DNA of 64,000 nucleotides from Plazaster borealis. Taxonomy: Eukaryota; Echinodermata; Asteroidea; Forcipulatida; Labidiasteridae. The notes under the pieces were generated by a model. That model saw only the letters and a program-made list of their open reading frames with translations. It was not told where the DNA came from and ran no database searches. A program made the translations under genes and the position numbers. The stretch is from NCBI GenBank assembly GCA_021014325.1, contig JAJGQC010000556.1, positions 1 to 64,000 on the forward strand, given 5' to 3'. Within the stretch, counting starts at the first letter, position 1. Every line of letters starts with the position of its first letter. Positions 1-11,542 of this stretch are shown piece after piece.

Positions 1-259
1 CAGATCTGAATGTAATCTTCCTCCTGCTCATATTCATCGCTATCTTCTATTGTCTCACAATACTCATCGTGTCTGTTCTGCAATTCCATGAAGGCAACCT
101 CAAATTTCCGGAATTCTTCTGTGAGCTCTTCTATGGAAGAATCTTGCTTTATGTGTTGTTCAAACACTTTCCTTTGTCGAGTAAATCTCGACTTGCTGGT
201 TCGTCATTTCGCTTTCTTTTCATCCATTTTGGCCTCAACTTGAAGAGTAAATTGAATTA
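1..259 (-). mobile_element. BEL/Pao 5' leader and start of gag, cut by window edge (arm A)
   Basis: This is the reverse complement of 25,146-25,400. It holds the untranslated leader and the first gag codons, read on the minus strand. The in-frame TGA eight codons after the gag ATG seen in arm U is present here too. The plus-strand open frame over this stretch is only an antisense shadow of gag and LTR. Confidence 0.8.
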
Positions 260-1154
260 TGGAAGGCCAGAGGATTTAAGAATGGAGTCGCACCCGGTTT
301 TAATGTATGAAGATTTTAATAATAAATCAGCATTCAATTCTGCAAAAACAAACAAAACCCAAGTACATGAATGAATGTACATTCCATATCTCAGAGTACC
401 AAGCAAACAGCCTTAACACGCAACAGCAAAGACACAGTTCAAACAACCGGCTAGCGAGTAATTTTAGAAACATAAATGATTTAAACGAAACATTAACTAC
501 TATTGCATCGACCAGCAGAAAGGTCAAGGGCCAGCAAACAAAGCCCGTCCAGCCAAACAGCATACAGTTCAGTATCAAAACGTAATCTCAAACAAAATAG
601 CGAAAACATCTCAAGAACCTGCTCATGTATACATTAGCTGATTCTGTGAACATAATGATATTATCATCTTAAACACAGATCGAGCATTGGCCCGATTTAC
701 AGTAAACAATCTTGAAGCTCCTTCAGACATACTTGCCGAATATTCATAAATTTCACATAGCAAGCAGCAATTGTAACTCAGAACCTTATAAACGGGATTT
801 GCAACATCCAAATATTTAACCTTTGAACTTGACGGCATCAAGTGCATGTATCAAATACACTCAGAACAACTTCTATGTATAGAAAAAAACGTTGGAATTA
901 TCTTTTTGAATACTACGATAAACTACTGGGAAGTCTCATCTGCAAAAATACACTTCATAATGACTCACCTCAAACATTTATCAGTAACTCCGTAAGCAGT
1001 CAGGCACACAATTTAGTTGTTTAGATAACCTTTTAACCAGTTGTAAATGCTACTGGCCTAAAAGTAGCCAAAGTTCCCGAAAGCGTTTATCGGAAAGCTG
1101 GCATAATAGCCTGCTTTACAGTTCATACAACAAAATACCTCGACGGGGCCAACA
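260..1154 (-). repeat. BEL/Pao 5' LTR (arm A copy)
   Basis: It matches the LTR at 24,242-25,145 in reverse orientation. It is about as long (about 895 bp) but noisy, with several small insertions. The outer edge near 1,154 is followed by TTGCC, where the other arms have TTGTT, the complement of the AACAA target duplication. Confidence 0.8.
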
Positions 1155-1438
1155 TTGCCAAAGACTCATCCTGTGCGCTATGACTCTGTTTTTTTCAGTT
1201 GGCTATCGACATTTCAATATTCTCATTCCTTTTCGTATTTTTCAGATTACAGTTGTAAATATTTGTTGTTAATTCTTTTGCGATACCTTTTGCGTAAAAA
1301 CACTGTTATATGTTTTTGGATTATAGTTAATGCTATTAACAAAATAAATGCACCCAGTGACCAGGGATAATAATGTGTTTGATCATTTCTGAAGCTGTAT
1401 GGTAATATAAGAGTCGCTATTATTTTCGCAATCGATAG
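1155..1438. other. Flank of the BEL insertion, probable intron (arm A)
   Basis: No gene is seen. This is the AT-rich host flank upstream of the next exon, equivalent to 23,984-24,241 and 50,788-51,046. It matches a dispersed-looking sequence containing AACAAAATAAATGGCCCAGTG. Confidence 0.5.
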
Positions 1439-1513
1439 AGATCGAGATGTGGAGTCTCAAAGCCATGGAGGTTGATCATTTAAAGAAGAGAGCAGAAAAA
1501 CTGAGGAAATTTG
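1439..1513 (+). CDS. Candidate exon, charged 23-residue peptide (arm A)
   Basis: Copy of the exon described at 23,914-23,983. An upstream AG (…ATCGATAG) and a downstream GGTGAGTT donor are retained. The peptide core KAMEVD and RAEKLRKFG is legible, but the middle is altered (DHLKK in place of DYEK). Confidence 0.5.
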
Positions 1514-1628
1514 GTGAGTTACACCAGTTTTTAACAAGCGCAGCAAAGCAGAAAGCAGGCCCACTTTTATTAGTTAAGCAATCAGCATTGTGCTTTTCAG
1601 CAGTGTATTCATCACACATCTCTTCCAG

Positions 1629-1700
1629 GGGTTTGTGACGAAGATTATTCTGAGTACGGCGCGCTGGACTATGAAGGCTGCTTGAATGTTACTGCATCAT
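1629..1700 (+). CDS. Candidate exon following a 115-bp intron (arm A)
   Basis: Copy of 23,741-23,808. The acceptor CTCTTCCAG is intact. The frame VCDED is followed by changes that break it. Confidence 0.4.
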
Positions 1701-2038
1701 GGTTGATACTCCCTGATGATGGCCGAAAAGAAGGTTAGACAAATGGAATAGATCTTCTCTGCATTGGCCACCATCGCATGGGGTCAAACAATGGAAACTT
1801 CGCTCAAAAAGAACGCACCACACACAACCCTCAGCCAACACGATGAAGTTCTTCATGCGTCTCTCAGTGAGGTCAAAGCTGTTTGTATTTTTGTGATGTC
1901 ATATGCCAGGGGTTTATTGCATTTTGTATAGCTTTGCTTAACAACTTCTGGTCCATACGATAATGCATTCAATTGCCAACCACAGAATATGAAGGCAATT
2001 GGGTCGGCCAGGAATTCTGAAAGGTTGTCGCACAGCAG

Positions 2039-2206
2039 TGGGAAGATTCGCAATGCCAAACACCTAAGGAGCACTCATTTGGCTTTTATACAAAAAAGGG
2101 TGCTTAAGTTTACAGAATGATTACAGAGAAACAAATACCAAGTGAACTTAATGATTTACACAATTAATCAACTACTTCTTGGATTATATATAAAGGAAAT
2201 TGTCAA
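2039..2206 (+). CDS. Candidate exon, degraded copy (arm A)
   Basis: Copy of the exon at 23,278-23,437. The CAG acceptor is kept, but several indels (for example extra bases around 2,090-2,200) break the frame. Confidence 0.35.
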
Positions 2207-2297
2207 TAAGAAATTTGTCAATAGCTTTCAGTCATGCTCTGTAAAATGAAATCTTTAAGGTAATAATGTAGAAAGCTTTGTAAAATTAACCTTTTAA

Positions 2298-2692
2298 AGG
2301 CACTGACACGCTTGTGTAATTACTCAAAATATATATGTTAGCATAAAACTTACTTTGGTAACGAGCTGTTAACGGAGAGCTGCTGATAGTAAGTAAAACA
2401 CGTGAGAAACACCCTCTGAAGTAACGCAGTTTCTTGAGAAAGAGGTAATTGCCACCAAGAAGATGAATCTAAAAAGATTTCAGCCCGAAGACTCTTTTCA
2501 GGCAGAGCTCTGAAAAGCACACAGCATTTGTGCAACAAGGATGTTTTTTTCTTCATTAGCTTTTCGCAGTAACTCAGATGACCAATTGATCCCAAAATTC
2601 TTCACAGGCTTGTTATTTTATGCATATTTTCTTTGGGATATATTCAAGTGAGATTACTTATCTTGACAAATTAACAAAATGCATCCATGCCC
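2298..2692. mobile_element. TTAA MITE, long form (arm A)
   Basis: TTAA at 2,294-2,297 precedes AGGCACTGACACG; the right end is degraded (GCCCTAA). The body matches the copies at 22,821-23,196 and 51,846-52,216. Confidence 0.65.
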
Positions 2693-2842
2693 TAACACAA
2701 ACCCTTTCTGTGTTGTTTGGAGGCAAAGTGTGCTTCACGCTTCGAAAGGGTGTTAACATCTGGGCATTCAGTGGTTGTATGGCATGGGTAAGCATTGGTA
2801 ACGAGAGGGTTCGAAATTGTTCTTGATATTCTCTCTCATCAG

Positions 2843-3115
2843 GAAGCCATCCGACGCCCCAGCTCAGCTGAAGAAGACGATGATCGATGAACGCCCAGTT
2901 GAAGTCAAAGTTGAGCACCTTGCGAGACAAGGTACGCTTCCACTGGTGATCTTATGGTCTTCACACCAACGGCGGCGTTATCGTTGAGTGTAGACCGAGT
3001 TCATGGCAGTATACCTACTGAGAGTCAAAAAAAGAAAAGATCCATTTGAAGCTGCCATGGACCACATCAGTAAGAGAGGGATTGACAGAAGGGATCAGCA
3101 ACCTGATCACAGAAG
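2843..3115 (+). CDS. CEP95-like CH exon, badly broken copy (arm A)
   Basis: Equivalent of 22,453-22,679 and 52,359-52,585. The acceptor CTCTCATCAG and the donor GAAG/GTGTGC are recognisable. The exon is 46 bases longer than the 227 bp of both other arms, owing to scattered insertions, and no long frame remains. Confidence 0.45.
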
Positions 3116-3634
3116 GTGTGCGCAGCAAGCTGCAAATGGATCATCGGGTATTGTCCCTGTTTTTTAACTTTTAAAACCACATTGCTCCAGCTCCAGGGTT
3201 ATATTTAAGTCTCTGAGTTCTAGTTAGGACATCTGGCTTGAAGAGAGAAGCATATTATGCGTGAGTTTGTTTCTATCGCCAAAGTACTGTGTTATAATGA
3301 CTGGCTAATATTTGAGCTCTTTGCTGAAGAATTGTCACAACAAGCCTTGATTTGCAGTAATTTCTGTCAGGACAACTCTTTAAAACTCCACAGTTGGCTT
3401 TCATGAAGTACTAACTTTTGGTGTTGGCTTCATTTCCTAATAGCTCCTCCAATTGTACAACCATATAGAAGAGAAGCACATTAAGGCAGTGAAAAGTGTT
3501 TCAAAATCATGCTTATAGTTGCTGTGATTCAAAAACCTTCATCTCCAATCACTTATGCCACTGAAGTCCGCACTCTGTTCACAAGCACTGTGAAATAATA
3601 ATGTGTACGCCTGTAGCTGTAATCCCAATCATAG

Positions 3635-3777
3635 ATGGCATCTGATCTCGATTCGACACAATGACGAGAGTCTTGATTCACGTATCTGCCATCACGGACG
3701 CTCTTTAGGAAGAGTTTGGACTCAGAGGTGAGGGAAAGACAATTATTACAGACCAACTCGTTAATGGTTATGAAAGG
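3635..3777 (+). CDS. Candidate exon, broken copy (arm A)
   Basis: Equivalent of 21,824-21,956. It follows AATCATAG. The stretch coding SAITD is legible, but indels break the rest. Confidence 0.35.
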
Positions 3778-4578
3778 CACGAAACATACTCTCATTTTAC
3801 GTTTATTTTCAATTCGCCTTGCAGAGTTGAAGTGAAGGAACATTTTTCTGATATCAATAATCTTTTGATTTACATATTATTAATTTTGTTCATTATTTAG
3901 TTTACAACAAAAACTTCCATAAAAGATTAAATGTACATAAAATAGTGCAAGCAGATTACAAATGTGGTAAGACATTAGTGTCCCCAACACACACGGCGGC
4001 TGCAGCAGAAGCCTATCCAGATGTAAATATGGTCAGCTTTGTTTAACAGTTAAAATAAATATTATAGCTACCACACTTCAGAGATAGTTTCCTCATTTGA
4101 CTGGTGGAATACGCCATTCACATGTCATACTTATTTTGCTTACGAGCATTGAGTTCTGACACTCCAAATTTTAATATATAGGAGTTCCTATATTGATAGT
4201 CATAGGATGCTTTTGGGACGCTTTTGCAGCTATGCTTCAAGACGATTTACTAATAGATTCTTACTGCATTGAGTATTTATTGGTGCCACGTGTTATTAGC
4301 GCATTTATAGCTTGCACATCATTGACACGCACACGAAGTTATGAATGCAGGAATCGTAAAGCTGAGCCAACTTGTCGTTAATAGGGTCATCCAGCTATGT
4401 CTTTTTATCAAATGCTTATCAACTTTATTGATGAAATAAATCAAAACACCTGTTCAAAACTTTCAGCCATTAGTTATTGTTGAAATAAGCTATGAATCGC
4501 ATGAGAAATATCATTGTCAGCTGGACGCTATGTGAGATATATAAACAAATATAGGATGCATTTCATCTTATACAATGT
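3778..4578. other. Intronic sequence, no gene seen (arm A)
   Basis: AT-rich, equivalent to 21,075-21,823 and 53,223-54,008. It contains the short palindrome around TATAGGAGTTCCTATA. No supported reading frame. Confidence 0.5.
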
Positions 4579-4680
4579 AGCAGAATATAATCACATAATC
4601 TGGGACTGTTCCATTTTGCTTGAGCCATTTCAAGAAATGGGAACAGTCCAGATTTTCATCCTCACTTGATTATATTCTAC
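4579..4680. repeat. Hairpin inverted repeat (arm A)
   Basis: Arms AGAATATAATCA and CTGGACTGTTCC face their complements around a short loop. Same element as 20,976-21,074 and 54,009-54,110. Confidence 0.7.
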
Positions 4681-5062
4681 TCATAGCGCATAACCAAAAT
4701 TTGTGTATTTAATTTGTAAAACATCTTCCAGCCTGGATCTCATTTTTGAATGTATTATTTGTAGAAAATATGCAAAAAAAGTTGCAGTCTGTCAAATGAT
4801 TTACATTTTGCTTTTCTAAATTTGCTTTCCTTGCCTGAAGAAAGTGTACAAGTAATTTAATATAATGGTTTTTTTGAAACACTGATGATGGTGGTTTGAA
4901 TCTACATGATTGCAAAAATTGGCAGTACTCTATTTATAGCTCACACCATTAGCTTACATAATCAAAACATCCTCGAGCAGCCTAAGTTTGTCAGCCAATC
5001 AGAAGGCAGTGACTTCACAGCTGAGCTCATCAAGCTTGGTACGAAAGACATCTATCCCGCCA

Positions 5063-5213
5063 TCACATCCCTCTCAACGGCACATTTCTCAACGAGTACA
5101 TTTTCAATCGAGACATTTCTCATCGAGATATCTGCCCACCCAGACGCTTCAAAGAGATCATCCATCAACGAGATTGTAACTAAGACATCCATCATTCAGA
5201 CATCCCTCGATTT
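5063..5213. repeat. 15-bp tandem repeat, degraded copy (arm A)
   Basis: Repeats of the type CAACGAGACATTTCT, complement of the array at 20,480-20,616; about ten units with errors. Confidence 0.6.
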
Positions 5214-6065
5214 AGACTTCCAACCTTTGTAGGTGAGGAGAAGAGTTCAGCTGCGGGCTCAAACTTGGTAGAATTCACAAGATGCAGCAAAGAGCTTGCG
5301 GCTCAAAATGTTTAACGGACCGAATTTAATTTTTACAAGACCAGAATTGAAATGGGGAAGAACTTTTGTACAAAGTTTTCTAGCAAGGTAAACAGTTTTC
5401 TGTTTGAACAATCAATGAAAGAGAAGATTTGATCTCTTACTGGTAAGTATACTTGATTGTCAACACAGAGTCAAAGATTTTACAAGATTCAACTGCAAAA
5501 TCAACATTTGAACATCATTTCTTTTAAATTAAAGATAGTGTACAGTGAGTGTATTATTATTCATTTGGAAGCAGCACAAGACAGGCCGTGGATGCTTGAA
5601 ACCGGGTCAGTGTTTTACTGGTCTCGACATGCTGTAAATGTCCACTGCCCCGACTCATGCGTCCAGTGTCACAATTCAAAACCATGTTAGCTCTTTCGGT
5701 CAGGAGTGGTATAGTTTGTCAAGCTTGTTCTCACCGCACACACTCTTTTGCTTGCTGGAGATGTAGAACAAAGCAGCCATTCCAACAAGCTTTTCTCTAC
5801 AAACTGCATCTCTTTGGAAATTTCTCGTTGCCTGGTTCATACTTCCCGCCCGTCCTAAAATCAGACTGTTCTAAGAGGATAATTTAAATTTACTTCCTCC
5901 CCTGAGTTATTTTCATCCTAATAATTCTTTTTTGTAGATATCTGGGTTACTAAGAGCTATCTTGCCCGATTTTCAGGCATATTTTGCTCTTCACACGCTT
6001 CATCTTTTGAGCTTTTTTCACTATCAACAATAATTTGTATCCATACCTCCATCCCATCTTTCCAG
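5214..6065. other. Intronic sequence, no gene seen (arm A)
   Basis: Equivalent to 19,671-20,479 and 54,623-55,428. The short open frames here are not conserved between arms. Confidence 0.5.
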
Positions 6066-6260
6066 GACCAATCTCCTCAAGACGCATCCCAGATGTCTGA
6101 GCCATCGTGTTGTTTCAGTTCAACACTCATAAATGACTCCTGGACGACAGACTATAGAAACTCCTTGTCATCAAGCCCCAAGCGCTTTCTCAGGGTGGTC
6201 GATCTCCAACCAGACTTAGATCCCTCAAGCAGACAGTAGGAAAGAGGATCTTACTTACAG
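6066..6260 (+). CDS. Candidate Gln/Ser-rich exon, broken copy (arm A)
   Basis: Equivalent of 19,497-19,670. Acceptor CCATCTTTCCAG and donor ACAG/GTAAAT are kept, but the exon is 21 bases longer and the frame is broken. Confidence 0.45.
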
Positions 6261-6879
6261 GTAAATTGATTCTGGTTCTTTGGTTGTGTAAGCAGAAGGG
6301 TGGCCACAACTTTTTCTGATACCCTGCAGAAAGCCCTGAAAATAAACTGCTCCAATCTTACTGGTAGATGGAAAATTTCGAAAGTCGCACCTGAGTTCTC
6401 TCCTACAGGTCGGTTTCTAATAGCGCAAGCCAGCTAGGGCGGAAAATTTACAGGTCATGAACCATCTGGAGGCTCCAACAAGCTGAGATTCTTCAAATTG
6501 GACCAGATTAGGGTCCGGTCACACAAAATATAGCGACCAAAGTGATAGGATATCACAGAGATGAAGATCAGAATAATTTAATTCAAACACAATAGAAATA
6601 CTGTAGTTTCAATTCCGCAGATAAGTCAAATCAAGCTTTAATTCAATCCTCATTAAACTCCTCAAATCATTATTTACAATATCCATTCTTCCATACTCAA
6701 CACCATTGTTTTCTGTTGTTTCCACAATAGATAGATTGTAGTTACACATTTATATGTGTACCTAGTTTTCACATTTGTCCAGTCTTGTAAACCATGAATA
6801 ATTTGCATGACAAACCGCTTCTTCTTCTTCGCAGAGGTATATACTTAATGACATAGGCACCATTTGTTCCTTGGCAATA

Positions 6880-7440
6880 TCCACTAACCTCTTAAACCAC
6901 ATAGCGGTATTGCGATTTGAGCTAACAACAATATCCACTTTAAAATCCACAAGCGATAATAGCGCCTTTTCGCCCTAAAAATACTGTCAACTCCCCAAAA
7001 TCCACAAGGTCAAACTGAGGTACCTTCGATCCCAAAAATATACGTGGTCAGAACGCTTAGAGTAGTCCTTCCTCTAATAAAGCCCATTGGGTAGGAGTAG
7101 TTAGTTGTGTAATACAAAAAACCATCCAGATCTCGATAGTTCTTTATGCTCCTCGGTCATAATCAGCTTCTGCAGATGATCATAACTCATTGCTGGCATT
7201 TCCTTGAGCAGCAATTTGGGTACTCCCGAGTAATATTCAAATTAACAGCTCCTCCAGTATTGAAATTTGCTCCCCGAGTACACAATTTACCCACACATTT
7301 CTCCAGTATTAAAAATTTGCCTCCTTCCCAGTAATAATTTAGCTCCTCAACTCACAAATATTAACTGTCTAGACATAGCCCATTAGCTCTCAAGTGTTTG
7401 GCTCCCAAATATAAATCTAGCTCTCCAGCAGCTGAGCTTC
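6880..7440. repeat. Two degraded minisatellites (arm A)
   Basis: The first part (to about 7,060) matches the 62-bp repeat at 18,795-18,980. The second matches the GGAGCTGTGGAGCTA repeat at 18,395-18,690. Both are shorter and noisier than in arm U. Confidence 0.5.
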
Positions 7441-7654
7441 AAATATACAATTGTTCTCACAAGTTTCAAAGAAAGGATGGGGAAAATCCACAGCAGAAGC
7501 AGTGATAATTGGTTTTATCCTCAAGAATGTAAACCAGTGAATAATTTCTGTAATATTTAGTATCATGCTCAATATCTCTCTGTTTTCTTGGATCAATAGT
7601 GAAATGACAATAACAATGCACTCTTGGGGCCTGAAGTCAGGCAACTGTATTGTC

Positions 7655-8495
7655 AGACTGGAATTCAGCTAATCAGTCAGAGAGTGTAGAAATCTCCAAA
7701 AAGTTAAAAATTATTGATATTAATCAAACCGCGCGCTTGACGACACAAAAACCACGCTAGAATTTAGGGTTGCACGCCCTGTAGTCAACATTGGCTGAAA
7801 TTAATCTCCACGTTCATGTTGAACACTGAAGCAAAAATCACATTTTATACAAGCCTACACTGGAGCAAATGAGCTAAATTACTTTCTAACATCTTCAGAC
7901 ATTGTAAGAATAACCATTATCCCATTAAAATGAAGTTACATTTGAAATGTGTGAATATGAGTTTAATCAGTTAACTCAAAAATTACTTCGTATGGGTAAG
8001 TCTCACTTCTACTTGCATCAAAAGATTAAAACTATACATTAAAAATAATGTAATTTACTTCATCACAAATAGTAAGCCAGGCTCACAATTCAGAGGCAAT
8101 ACCATTTACCAACACCTGATCCAATCATACAATCAACAATCCCTTACAAAAACACTCCTATAAGAATGTTATAGGAATCTTGTAGAATCGAGAAGTGACG
8201 AAAAATCTATAAGAATCCTATAGAACTCATCGAAATCATATAGGACTGTAAAAAAAATTCCCGCCCATAGATAGACTTTTTTTGTAAGGGACAACAACGG
8301 CAGATCGCCATCTTGGATTCTATTACATACATAGTTAGCCTGTGCTTGACATGTATTCACTATATGAACACGCGTGTGTTGGTAACAATAACATTACCAT
8401 CATGCAACAGTTTAGACATTTTTTCGAAAGAAGTGTATATTGCCACAGATAAACCCCCGGAGGAGAGGCGTGAAACTTAATCATCTAAAGAACCT
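7655..8495. repeat. Module copy 1 (arm A)
   Basis: From ATTCAGCTAATCAGTCAG to AATCATCTAAAGAA. It equals the reverse complement of 17,444-18,208 and the single copy at 56,795-57,560. Confidence 0.65.
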
Positions 8496-9189
8496 GACAT
8501 AAACAAATTTGAAAATCTCCCTGATTGCAGAAACTGTTTTCTTCATGTTTATTGTAATTTAAATATTTCCTGATTGCTTGCAAAGTCTTCTCCTGACGTT
8601 GCTAGATGCAATGTTGGCAGCTCTGTATAGCTCGGTCAAAGAAAACTTATCGACATGGCGGTGAAGTTTGTATAATTTTAAAACGATCAATGGCTTATTG
8701 TCACCAGTTTAAATGTAATTGTAATGGCTGGCCAGTTTAGTGGGCCAGGCGTTGTACATGTAATAGTGAAACAAATTCATTCCACTGGTACTAAATGTAG
8801 GTAGAGCACACAGCCATAAATGGTGTGGCAGCTACTGCACATATCACCACCAGTTTGAATGCAATCTGGCTGCAGAACAGATGCTTTATCACCAGTTTAA
8901 TGTGTACAACATCGTTCCAAATCCGGCGTGACATCTCGGCAAATGCTGCAGACAAAACTGCCAGAAGGTGGTACAAACAGTACAAAAGTACTTAACCCAA
9001 TATGATGTTAAAAATATTTGGGAGGAACTTGTTCAACAGAATAAAAAAACTTAGCTCAGTATAGGAAGGCAGAGGGAGAGCTAAAAACTGACAACCTTAC
9101 CATGACAGAAGCTACCCTCGAGGTTCCCTTTCGAGTCAATAAAGAAAATTGATAGGAGCCAAACACTGGCCTAATCCGAGTTAAAGCGG

Positions 9190-9715
9190 CTCAGTAACAA
9201 ATGATTGTCAATCTTACCTTTTTTCACAGCTCAGCCTTGCTGTTTTAAAAGGCTCAGCATAACACGAGCTGATCATGACGCGAGGTTTGAATGGAGCTAA
9301 AGTGAGTTCATAAATAAATGAGTCAATCTTATTTTACGGGCTCAGCAACTCAAGCCAAAAGTGGATCAGTAAACAATGAGCCAACTTTGCCTTCGACGGC
9401 TCTCAATCCGCAATGAAAAGCGGCTCAGCAACACAAATGAGCAAACTTATGCTTTTCTTCAACGCTCAACTGGGCCGACAGCCAAAAAGTACAGGCTTCA
9501 GTAAACAAATGAGTCAACTTTTACCGACCATCTGCCCATCAGCCTGAAGCCAAAGTGGCTCATGTAACAAAGTGGAGCTCACAACTTATGCCTTATCACG
9601 CTCAGCCTGAGCCAAATGGCTCAGTACTGAAAGTGAGCCACTTCATGGCTCACAACCTGAGCCAAAAGTAAGCTCAGTTAAACAAAAATGAGTTAATTAT
9701 GGCTCTGTCGGAGCT
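9190..9715. repeat. GAGCC/GGCTC minisatellite (arm A)
   Basis: About eight to nine degenerate units containing CTGAGCCAAAAGTGGCTCAG-type sequence. Mirror of 16,355-16,830; absent from arm W. Confidence 0.75.
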
Positions 9716-9744
9716 TATCTTTCCCCAGTGTATAATATTGTCAC

Positions 9745-10460
9745 CCAAATTCAGCTAATCAGTCAGAGTGGTGAAATCTCCAAAGTTGCACTATTTATAC
9801 TAATCAAACATGCGCGCCACGCACACAGTACCATGCTTAGAATTTAGGCCACACTTAAATAACATTGGCTAATTGTCTTCATACCGTTGAAAACAGTCAG
9901 AAAACCATATTTTTTTATGCCAAGTTATACCGTATAAATGAAAGCTAAATTATTCTTTTTAACATGGCTTCCGTAAAGCCAACATCACAAAGGAAAGACA
10001 GCTTAGCGTGAAATGCGAGTTTAACATAACGAATGTTCATTTTCATTGATAAAGATGTGTGATGTCATCTTACAATATGGTACATCAGCGTCCTCGACGA
10101 AGCAGACCTTATAAGCGCATCATTTTATACTTACCTCTTTCTTTTTACTGTCTTCACTTGTTCTTGCATCAAAGATTGTGTTATACATTATAAAATAACG
10201 CTTTGTGGCTCACAAATCAGATAATAATTATTTAATATCTGACTATCATAGCCAACAATATTGATCGCAGACTTTCTTACTCAGATTTTCTATAGCCTAA
10301 GAGTACTGTGCTTTGACATTACTCCACATTGTTGGTTTCCGTGTTGGTAACAACATCACCGTTATCGCGAATATTTAGACATCGCAGAAAAGAAGTTATT
10401 ATTGGTTATTCAATCCCCGGAAGGCATGCTGTAAAGCAATCATCTAAGAAGGGCATTATA
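9745..10460. repeat. Module copy 2 (arm A)
   Basis: Second direct copy of the module at 7,655-8,495, recognised by the same edge sequences ATTCAGCTAATCAGTC and AATCATCTAAGAA. Mirror of 15,592-16,342. Confidence 0.65.
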
Positions 10461-11542
10461 AAGGCAGATTGATCTAAAATGGGAATGGTGGAGAGTTTTT
10501 CGACACATTTTCTATGATTTTTGTTGTCCTCAGCAAATTTAAAATAACATTGAATTCTCACAAGTTAGCGTGCTACGTAGACATTGCAGCAATTATCTAT
10601 ATACATTTACATCAAATGCAGCATACAGATTGCACAATTATGAGCTTGCTAATGGGTCAAATAACATCACTAAATGTTTTGTCGATTTCAAATTGAAGAT
10701 TTGTCTTTATTTGAAATGTTTGTCTTTTTCAAGTCCAATTATGAATAAGATTAATATATATATTGGCAATATTACTATTCAATTACATTATTAATGTTTT
10801 GATTTCAGGCTTGTTATATTAAGTTAATTAAAAAGCACGTCAATAATTAGTCATAATTACTTCGTTTTCTTAGTTTTCAACTACCACGCCCAATCTATTT
10901 CGTATTTAGCTAGGTTTGGCATTAATGTACATAAATTTAGCATTAATTTAGAATAATACAATAATAAAGTATTTTGTCTTCATGGGAAAACTTCCTTTTT
11001 AACATGTTACAAGCTATTCGATTAAAATAAATGACTAAAAATGTACACTCAGCCTTGACTCGCCAAAGTCAAATCGCTTCATTAGCTTTATACATGTTCC
11101 ATACTGAGGCGCTGTGACACATTTGTCAACACTCTTTTCTCTATTTTATTTATTTGATATTCTCTTTCAGCTTCACTGATCATACTGCCAGATTGCCATG
11201 TCGCATAAGCCCTCTTTCGTCGCATGACTCCGACACCGTATTCTTCGGGTTACCTTCACCAATTCCAGTCTCATGAGCTTTCCGCTTCGATCAATTTCCA
11301 TTTGCTCTGTTGCCGCTTATCCTCGCCGCTACGTTATCACTATTCGCCTTCCTCCGGTCTTACTAAGCACCTTTCTCAGATTTTCGGCAGTTCTTCACTG
11401 ACCTCCTCCTCCGCTGGCCCGAGGCCACCAGGAGACGGCAGCTCCCGCAGCACGCCTCCTTCTCCTCCTCCAGTTGCCTGGGGAATTACCCACTTCAAGT
11501 CTGGCAGCTCGCGCTGGTTATGCCGCTGGGGTTACCAGCCGC
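10461..11542. other. No gene supported; repeat-derived flank of Gypsy (arm A)
   Basis: Equivalent to 14,399-15,591 and 57,561-58,745. It contains a CCTCCTCCTCC-rich stretch. The open frame at 11,224-11,571 is antisense to the frame at 14,434-14,679 and is not supported. Confidence 0.45.

Noticed and set aside
69..374. Open frame on plus strand, near-identical to a minus-strand frame at 25,034-25,336
   Set aside because: It is antisense to BEL gag and LTR; the repetition only reflects the inverted arms.
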